Below, piece by piece: positions 57,951 to 64,000 of a stretch of DNA of 64,000 nt (position 1 is the first letter of the stretch; each line of letters starts with the position of its first letter). Below the pieces are notes generated by a model. The model had not been told where the DNA came from and did not search any database. It was given only the letters and a program-made list of their open reading frames with translations. Source of the stretch: Gammaproteobacteria bacterium TMED1 (GTDB lineage Bacteria; Pseudomonadota; Gammaproteobacteria; Pseudomonadales; Azotimanducaceae); the NCBI GenBank assembly GCA_002167855.2, contig NHBG02000020.1, forward strand, positions 86,947 through 150,946, given 5' to 3'. Both the position numbers and the translations under genes were made by a program.

Positions 57951-60359
57951 TTAACTTTCATAAACAGTACCAGTGATACCCTTGGCGACCAACGTTTGAT
58001 AATCCTTTTCAGTCAGATCTAATTCATTCATGAGCACTTCCTTGCTATGCTCACCTACACAGGGCGAAGGTCGTAACGGTGATCCTTCCGCAGCAGAGAA
58101 GCGCCACGGCCTGCCTGGCAGCCAAGTAGGCCCCGTTTCTGGGTGATCAATAAAAGAAAAAAACCCGCTTTCGACGAAGTTTGATTCTGGCTTCTCGAAA
58201 AGCTCGTAGAGTGTCCTCACCCGAGCCACACTAACCCCCAATCTACCCAATTCTCTCTCTGCGCTATCTGCATTCTGACTAGCACACCATTCTCCAAGAA
58301 TCGTATCTAAGGATACTTCATTTATCTTACGAGATTTCATTGTTGCGAACTTATCAGCGAATAATCGAGAATCGCCAATGTGCTTTATAAGACTAAGCCA
58401 AGCAGCTTCTGTTTCTGTCGCGATGACTAGCCACTGCCCATCAGCGGCATCATAGCAATTATGTGGCGCAATACGAGGATGGTGATTCCCTCCAGGTCGA
58501 GGAATCTTTCCTGTCACATCAAACTCGATAACCGCATCACCACAAACATGAGCAAGCGCCTCCATCATCGACAAATCAATTCTCTGTGCTTCCCCCGTCT
58601 GATCTCTGTGCGTCAAGGCGGCCATGATTGAAGCCACTAAAAAGTAGCCCGAAACTGGATCAGGGTAAAGTCCAGCCGTATTCATCCCCAAATCCCCCTC
58701 ATAACCATGTAGAGACGATAACCCCGACATCGGTTCGGTTGTAGCGCCATTGGCGGGATAATCCCAATAGGGACCAGACTGTCCGTAACCGGAAACAGAC
58801 GCCCAAATCACATCCGATTTAATTTCTTGCAGCTTCTCCATAGTGAAACCCCAAGATGGCATCACTGTAGGCCTAAAGTTATCCACCAGAATATCGAACT
58901 TGGGGATGAGTTTCCAAAGAAGCTCACGACCCACTTCCTGACCCAAATCAAGGGTTACTTCCCGCTTGTTCAAGTTAACGGAGTTATACTCACCCTGCGT
59001 ATTAAGTGGATGTTGCAGCCGATCGGAATCTAAAACACCGTCAGGCACAGACCCCGTCAAGCGCCTGAAAACATCAGGTCGCTTTATCGATCCGAGCTGC
59101 ACAACATCTGCGCCAAGCAAAGCCAAAAGTTCGGTTGAAAAAGTTCCTGACCATGCTTGACCAAAACTCAAAACCCTGACGCCTGACAAAGGACCTACTG
59201 AAAGTTCCTTCTCGCTTAGACTAGGTTCTTCCTTATTATAAAGCACCTGACCTTTTTTCATTGCTGTCTGACCATGATGCTCATCTATCTTCGGTGCTTG
59301 ACTATGGAGCTTCCATGGTGAGGGCTGGAGTTTTCCAGGGGCCCCAGGCGCGCGAACGGTTTTTCCGTCGACCTGGGTTTCAACAATGAAATCTCGTGCC
59401 AGCAACTGTTCATTACCAACCAAATCTTGAATATCCTGCATCACTCCGGTCAGACAACGAAGTCGCGCGAGTTTATGGAATGTCGGCCAACGGCTCACGG
59501 AGGGTAGACTTTCAGCAATTGCTCGTGTGACGAAACGAAGGTCTTTTGAGTGACGCCCAATATCGGGTACTAACTCAGAAATTTTCCCAATTTCGGGCAG
59601 TTTTAGTACTTCCATAGCCTGCGACCAATTACGGAAGTCGGCAATCCCAAAATTCATACGCCCGTCTGCCGCATCCCATAAAGGCCCAGCGCGCCCCCTC
59701 GGTCGAATCCCGCTTGAACCATTTGACTCACCAGCATTGGCATAAACCGACCTGACCCCCCATGGATGAACTGTAAGCATAAATGCCTCTAGCTCACTAA
59801 CATCGACAACCTCAGCAGAAGTCCCTGATTTTCGTCGACGCAATGCAGCCGCTCCGCAAATGTATCCTAATACTCCACCGATATATCCCGTTTGGTTTCG
59901 CGGCATCTGAAGAGGCGGCTCTCCTCGATAGCGATTAATAAAAGACCATCCAGTTCGCGCACTAATCGTTAAGTTGTTACCTGGCTTTCCTGAGAGCGGG
60001 CTTGCAAGGCCATGCGCAGTAATGCAGATGTGGATTGCATCATTTGACAGAGAGGGTAGTGTCCTCAATGGATTTGAGGTGGTTATCACAACGTCCGCAC
60101 CCGCAACAAAGTCGGCAAATTCTTCAGGCTCATCAACCACAACAGATTTCTTATTCCAGTTATTAAAAGCATGCATGACACTGCGATCAGGCCCGGGCTT
60201 ACCATCTAAAAATGGGGGCTCCCTTCTTAAAGAATGTCCTTCCCGGCTTTCCACAAGAATAACCTCAGCGCCAAAATCACCGAAAAGTCGTGCTGCGAAC
60301 GCGCCCGAGTGACGATCCGAAAGATCTAAGACCCTTAATCCTTCATAAGGTGCTTTCAT
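57951..60359 (-). CDS. Tandem-domain class III (CaiB/BaiF) CoA-transferase
   Basis: The ORF opens at 60449, but the first 30 residues look non-homologous. The Met at 60359 (MKAPYEGLRVLDLSDRHSGAFAARLFG) fits the family start, giving 802 aa; no Shine-Dalgarno confirms it. Two full CaiB/BaiF domains are joined: the first to about residue 370, and the second from SGVRVLSFGQAWSGTFSTELLALLGADVVQL on. The second has VNLNKREVTLDLGQEVGRELLWKLIPKFDILVDNFRP and the catalytic-Asp region GLYPDPVSGYFLVASIMAAL. It activates a carboxylic acid by CoA transfer. It is co-transcribed with the single-chain carboxylase, so the CoA ester made may be carboxylated next. Confidence 0.88.
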   Translation of the reverse strand: MKAPYEGLRVLDLSDRHSGAFAARLFGDFGAEVILVESREGHSLRREPPFLDGKPGPDRSVMHAFNNWNKKSVVVDEPEEFADFVAGADVVITTSNPLRTLPSLSNDAIHICITAHGLASPLSGKPGNNLTISARTGWSFINRYRGEPPLQMPRNQTGYIGGVLGYICGAAALRRRKSGTSAEVVDVSELEAFMLTVHPWGVRSVYANAGESNGSSGIRPRGRAGPLWDAADGRMNFGIADFRNWSQAMEVLKLPEIGKISELVPDIGRHSKDLRFVTRAIAESLPSVSRWPTFHKLARLRCLTGVMQDIQDLVGNEQLLARDFIVETQVDGKTVRAPGAPGKLQPSPWKLHSQAPKIDEHHGQTAMKKGQVLYNKEEPSLSEKELSVGPLSGVRVLSFGQAWSGTFSTELLALLGADVVQLGSIKRPDVFRRLTGSVPDGVLDSDRLQHPLNTQGEYNSVNLNKREVTLDLGQEVGRELLWKLIPKFDILVDNFRPTVMPSWGFTMEKLQEIKSDVIWASVSGYGQSGPYWDYPANGATTEPMSGLSSLHGYEGDLGMNTAGLYPDPVSGYFLVASIMAALTHRDQTGEAQRIDLSMMEALAHVCGDAVIEFDVTGKIPRPGGNHHPRIAPHNCYDAADGQWLVIATETEAAWLSLIKHIGDSRLFADKFATMKSRKINEVSLDTILGEWCASQNADSAERELGRLGVSVARVRTLYELFEKPESNFVESGFFSFIDHPETGPTWLPGRPWRFSAAEGSPLRPSPCVGEHSKEVLMNELDLTEKDYQTLVAKGITGTVYES

Positions 60360-60612
60360 AGAGGAAACTGATGTCGCTTGCTGTTGCTTTATTCCGTGCA
60401 TACTAGACGAACAAAAAGAGAGATTCCTCAGAACCATACAGAGGGCCATTAGAAATCGAAAGGATACTCAATAATAGTTGCAAGCCAACGTCCCAAGTAT
60501 GCAACCGCGATAGTAAAGAGCCTAGGTCACAGATTACTACCAAAAATCATGGTATGGCTGCGAATCATTGTTAGTGAAAACTATAACTTACGCGAGCAAC
60601 GATGGAAGAAAG

Positions 60613-60640
60613 TTGACCTTCTCCAAGAACATGGCATGAT
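60613..60640 (+). promoter_or_regulatory. Candidate promoter of the large TonB receptor gene
   Basis: TTGACC (60613-60618) and CATGAT (60635-60640) are spaced by 16 nt. A similar arrangement, in similar sequence, precedes the second receptor at 63817, which argues that both are conserved. Confidence 0.45.
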
Positions 60641-60686
60641 GGAATAGGGAAACTTTATAAACTTTGCGTTTAGTGGGGAATTCAAT

Positions 60687-63614
60687 ATGAATAGATTTAT
60701 TCAGTCCGTGCCATTGGGATTGGCGCTAACCCTTACGGGAATCTCAGCTTTTGCAGACAATCATGAAAGCTCTGCGATAGAAGAAATCATCGTCACTGGG
60801 GAAAGGGGTGAGACATCATCACTTGACCGCTCGATGACAGTGACCGGCTTTAATGGAGTCATGATAGAAGAACTTGGCATTCAAAATGTTGATGACTTGG
60901 AAGTTCTGGTACCTGGTCTGCAAAAAGGCGTTCGAAGCTCTGCGGGTAAGAACGAAGACGGCCACTTAACAATGCGTGGGGTCAACAATGACCGTCGTAT
61001 TAACTTCTTCCAAGACTCTTCTGTGGGTGTCTACGTAGATGGCATCTTCAACCCAATGTCCTATGGACTTGATTCTGGGATGTTCGATATGGAACGTATC
61101 GAAGTCGCCCGTGGCCCACAGGGCACAACTGGTGGTAAAACAGCCATGTCTGGCACAGTAAACTTTGTCTCTAAAAAGCCAACTGATGTTTGGGATCTGA
61201 AGGCCAGTGCAGAATTTACTGATCAAGCGTCTCAAAAGATCGACCTCGCTTTTGGGGGACCTATTGGCGACACAGGATTTTCTTATCGAGTTGCAGTTAA
61301 CCGACTGACCAGCGATGGACTGATCAAGAATGTCGGAGCAGGGCCAGATGCGGGAGAAGATGACCGACTGCAGTATTCTCCCCAGCTACGATTTAAGAAT
61401 GATCGTTGGGATATTACCGCACGTTATAGAAGTCTTGAAGATAAAGGTGTACAGCGTGTATCTCTTGCGATAGGTGCACGTAATTCTGAGGAACAGTACC
61501 TACTCCTGCCAGATGGTTCACCTCGATGTGAAAGAGATCAGGCGACCAATGACTGTATTACAAATGCTGCTGGTAACATTGTGTATTTGGTAAATCCAAA
61601 CTTTGGCTTGGGTCAATCTCCTGCTATCGCCAACTGTCCTGGTTTCAATACTGATGGAACTCGGGACGCTGGTTTACCGGTGGTATGTGAAGGTGAGAAC
61701 TTGACGCTCGTAACTGAAGTCAACGCACCTTTGAAGCAGGATAATTTTCAGGACACAATCTCTCTCGAAGCGAAGTTTGCCTTGAATGATACTCATGACC
61801 TAATTTATTTATACGGTGACCGAGATACGGGAACAGATCAAAATACCGACGGTGACGGTACTAACCGACAGCCTGGTGGGGTTTGTTCAGCGATTCATCC
61901 TAGGGTCCTCAGTGGAGAACTCACGGAGGGTCAAACGCACCCACGATGTGCCCTTGACGGCGCTGGTAATGGTGTTTACAGCGATTCTATAACGAACTAT
62001 TTGCGGACTTCTGATCAGGAAAGTCATGAATTTAGGCTCGTTTCTAATAATGATGGACCTCTCAACTACACGCTTGGTTATACCTACCTTGCCGGTGACA
62101 GTCCTTATATTTACCGCGACATGTATAACGGTCCAAACACAGGCTCTGCTGGAAACAATAATGACACTTTCTACCAGGATACAACTGCTATTTGTTTGGC
62201 GGAGAAAGTCGGTGACGACGGTCTAACTGGTATGGCAAGAGGTATTGCTACCGGGACAGGTGTTTCAGGTTACAATACCGGCGGATGTTATGGAACGCCT
62301 ACCACAGCCTACTATAGCGACGTAACTAATGGTGGTGCACACATAGTTGGAAGTGGTGTAGCTGGAGCTTTCTACGGTAATGTCGAGTACGAGCAATCAG
62401 CCTTCTACGGTAATGCTGAATATGTGCTTAACGACCAGTGGATGCTATTTGCGGGACTTCGTTTCAATGAAGACCACAAAGAGCACCTGCAGAATGACTT
62501 TACGTCAGCAGGCCAGTCTACCAATGCTGATGGACAACTTTACAATACGGTTGCCGGTATATTCCGAAATAGTACTGTAAATGAAACATGTTGTGGTTAT
62601 GTAGGTATCAATAAAGATGCTGACGGTAATGCAATACCAGACGATCGAACTTTCAGAGACTCAAAGGTAGTTACCTGGAACGAACCAACATGGGCTTTTG
62701 GTGTTGAGTACGCACCAACAGATAGTTACATGTTGTACGGACGCATCTCCAGAGGTTATCGAGCCGGTGGATTCGCTGGTTTTGGTAATGCGCTTGGAGA
62801 AGCCATGGATCCAGAACTCATGGTTAACTATGAGGGTGGGATAAAAGGGCTATTCTTTGATAATGCCGTTCAAATCGAAGCTACCGCATATTTCCAAGAC
62901 TTTGAAACTTTTTGGATTCAGGACCGACGTTTGCGCACAGCGCAAGAGCTAGTGATTGATAATTCTAGTAATTCAGCATTTATCGGTGACACGTCAGCCA
63001 TCAGTGGTACTACGATTGCTGGATTTGAGGTTCAGGGCGCATGGCAGATTAACGATCGACTCGTTCTGCGTGGGTTCTATGAGTACATGACATCAAGCTT
63101 TGGTGATTTCGAAACTAACTATTGTTGTACACCAGAGGGCACCAACATGCCCACGCGGCTGGAGTCACTCAATGGTCCGGATGGAACTCCGATACTTGGT
63201 GCAGATGGAACGCCAGTTCAGTTCAATGTTTCTGGTCTGACAAACTTTAAGGGCAATAATTTGCGTAACCAGCCTCCGCACAAACTGTCAGCGACGTTAA
63301 AATATGACGTACCTGTCGACGCGAACTGGGGTTCAGTGGATGTTCTCACCATCTATAGCTGGCGTGATGAAATGGATCCTGACGAAGCGAACTTTGATAT
63401 TTATAAGATTCCCTCTTTAACGCGATGGGATATTCGTTCTAACTGGAGATCACCAACAGGATCTTTGTCAGCCTCTTTCTGGATAACAAACGTTCTAGAT
63501 AGAGTGCAGGTGCAGACTTACTCACCTCGTGATGGAAACGGTGTAACTGGCGCAGTGCAAGGAACTGTGACAGATCAACGTCGTATTGGGTTAACGGTTA
63601 ACTACCAGTTGTAA
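60687..63614 (+). CDS. Large TonB-dependent receptor
   Basis: 975 aa. The signal peptide (MNRFIQSVPLGLALTLTGISAFA) precedes a TonB box (IEEIIVTGE). The plug domain has LTMRGVNNDRR, VGVYVDGIF and IEVARGPQGTTGGKTAMSGTVNFVSKKPT. The barrel has unusually long, Cys-containing external loops (about residues 270-330, 390-430 and 480-560), ends with RRIGLTVNYQL, and shows the C-terminal pattern of exported barrels. This architecture is common for uptake of glycans or other large organic ligands. It is single, with a strong terminator after it. Possible link to the CoA-transferase/carboxylase genes upstream is proximity only. Confidence 0.93.
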   Translation: MNRFIQSVPLGLALTLTGISAFADNHESSAIEEIIVTGERGETSSLDRSMTVTGFNGVMIEELGIQNVDDLEVLVPGLQKGVRSSAGKNEDGHLTMRGVNNDRRINFFQDSSVGVYVDGIFNPMSYGLDSGMFDMERIEVARGPQGTTGGKTAMSGTVNFVSKKPTDVWDLKASAEFTDQASQKIDLAFGGPIGDTGFSYRVAVNRLTSDGLIKNVGAGPDAGEDDRLQYSPQLRFKNDRWDITARYRSLEDKGVQRVSLAIGARNSEEQYLLLPDGSPRCERDQATNDCITNAAGNIVYLVNPNFGLGQSPAIANCPGFNTDGTRDAGLPVVCEGENLTLVTEVNAPLKQDNFQDTISLEAKFALNDTHDLIYLYGDRDTGTDQNTDGDGTNRQPGGVCSAIHPRVLSGELTEGQTHPRCALDGAGNGVYSDSITNYLRTSDQESHEFRLVSNNDGPLNYTLGYTYLAGDSPYIYRDMYNGPNTGSAGNNNDTFYQDTTAICLAEKVGDDGLTGMARGIATGTGVSGYNTGGCYGTPTTAYYSDVTNGGAHIVGSGVAGAFYGNVEYEQSAFYGNAEYVLNDQWMLFAGLRFNEDHKEHLQNDFTSAGQSTNADGQLYNTVAGIFRNSTVNETCCGYVGINKDADGNAIPDDRTFRDSKVVTWNEPTWAFGVEYAPTDSYMLYGRISRGYRAGGFAGFGNALGEAMDPELMVNYEGGIKGLFFDNAVQIEATAYFQDFETFWIQDRRLRTAQELVIDNSSNSAFIGDTSAISGTTIAGFEVQGAWQINDRLVLRGFYEYMTSSFGDFETNYCCTPEGTNMPTRLESLNGPDGTPILGADGTPVQFNVSGLTNFKGNNLRNQPPHKLSATLKYDVPVDANWGSVDVLTIYSWRDEMDPDEANFDIYKIPSLTRWDIRSNWRSPTGSLSASFWITNVLDRVQVQTYSPRDGNGVTGAVQGTVTDQRRIGLTVNYQL
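60709..60757 (+). repeat. 49-bp perfect direct repeat, copy 1
   Basis: Bases 60709-60757, within the signal-peptide codons of the large receptor gene, match 63918-63966 of the next receptor at every position, including synonymous sites. It encodes PLGLALTLTGISAFAD-type sequence. Confidence 0.95.
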
Positions 63615-63653
63615 GTAAATGATGGGTTTCCAAACCGAGGCCCAGAGAAAGAG

Positions 63654-63681
63654 AAAACCCCCCAAATTTGGGGGGTTTTTT
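63654..63681 (+). terminator. Strong rho-independent terminator
   Basis: AAAACCCCCC / GGGGGGTTTT with loop AAATTT, continuing into a T-run. It lies 40 nt after the receptor stop. Its A-tract also makes it partly bidirectional. Confidence 0.95.
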
Positions 63682-63816
63682 ATTCCACCAGCCTAAAACT
63701 GGTTGACTTTGCGACGCACTATTAAAAAGTGCTTATCCATAAACTACTGATATTGCTATGTTTTTTTCAGGATTATATGGGTTGTAAAGCTAAAGTAAAG
63801 ATTCCTTAAAAAAAAG

Positions 63817-63844
63817 TTGAACTTATCGCCAATAATGGCATCAT
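63817..63844 (+). promoter_or_regulatory. Candidate promoter of the second receptor gene
   Basis: TTGAAC (63817-63822) and CATCAT (63839-63844) have the same 16-nt spacing as the candidate at 60613, inside aligned flanking sequence. Confidence 0.4.
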
Positions 63845-63892
63845 GACCACCGGTGAGCGAATTTTCGCTCTTCAAACTATGGGGAAATACGG

Positions 63893-64000
63893 ATGTTAAA
63901 GACATTTACTCAGTGCATGCCATTGGGATTGGCGCTAACCCTTACGGGAATCTCAGCTTTTGCAGATGATCATGACGAAAATGCAGCGATTGAAGAAATC
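63893..64000 (+). CDS. TonB-dependent receptor, 5' end only
   Basis: 36 codons are visible before the window ends. The signal peptide (MLKTFTQCMPLGLALTLTGISAFA) and the acidic linker then IEEI (start of the TonB box) mirror the preceding receptor. It is a paralogue in tandem, separated by a terminator and its own promoter region. The rest of the gene lies outside the window, so size and substrate cannot be stated. Confidence 0.85.
   Translation, partial: MLKTFTQCMPLGLALTLTGISAFADDHDENAAIEEI
63918..63966 (+). repeat. 49-bp perfect direct repeat, copy 2
   Basis: Identical to 60709-60757. The flanking bases differ, so the identity stops sharply at both ends. Confidence 0.95.

Overview
The window reads as chromosome of a heterotrophic, probably marine, gammaproteobacterium of moderate GC content. 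The main clue is the smc-zipA-ligA gene order at the left edge, because ZipA is a gammaproteobacterial division protein. Other clues are an RpoH heat-shock sigma factor, four TonB-dependent receptors (one cut by the window end), and many CoA-ester catabolic genes. I cannot place it below class level. I see no prophage, transposase, CRISPR array or rRNA. There is one tRNA and one clear riboswitch.

Layout. 0-6.7 kb (minus strand): lytic-transglycosylase-like lipoprotein (partial), ligA, zipA and smc. 6.8-11 kb: an alpha/beta hydrolase, a decayed dephospho-CoA-kinase-like pseudogene, then a minus-strand cassette arsS / TIGR04283 glycosyltransferase / TIGR04282 transferase for arsenosugar synthesis. 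11-19 kb: tRNA-Arg(CCT), an orphan protein with a CCHC zinc knuckle, malate synthase G, a dienelactone hydrolase, modABC and an FAD monooxygenase. 18.9-21.8 kb: a TPP riboswitch, a TonB receptor and PnuT, which together form a thiamine-uptake unit. 22-29 kb: single genes in alternating directions (MazG, two enoyl-CoA hydratases, aldo/keto reductase, APH-type kinase, RraA-like protein, acyl-CoA dehydrogenase). 28.8-30 kb: a gene-poor stretch containing an AT-rich island. 30-42 kb: rpoH, an MTH1-like NUDIX protein, SulP, MaoC, a TonB receptor with a G8 tract at its start, a CaCA exchanger, a HAMP protein, a Fur-box-preceded periplasmic protein, a YdjM-like protein, and a HupE/parvulin pair.

42-60 kb is mostly catabolic. 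It has a two-subunit biotin-dependent acyl-CoA carboxylase, a nitroreductase, two SDRs (one lacking the catalytic Tyr), a D-aminoacylase-type amidohydrolase and an M16 peptidase. It then has divergent hisG-hisI, a single-chain acyl-CoA carboxylase (BC-BCCP-CT) and a tandem-domain class III CoA-transferase. The right end holds a large TonB receptor with a strong terminator. A second receptor begins just after it, and the two share a perfect 49-bp block in the signal-peptide region and similar promoter sequence.

The points most worth a second look are the CCHC-knuckle orphan, the kinase pseudogene, the paralogous receptors at the right edge, the G8 tract, the Fur-boxed unknown gene, and the kinase / acyl-CoA dehydrogenase pair that resembles split ACAD10/11 or Lva chemistry. 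I found no convincing new multi-gene defence or mobile system.
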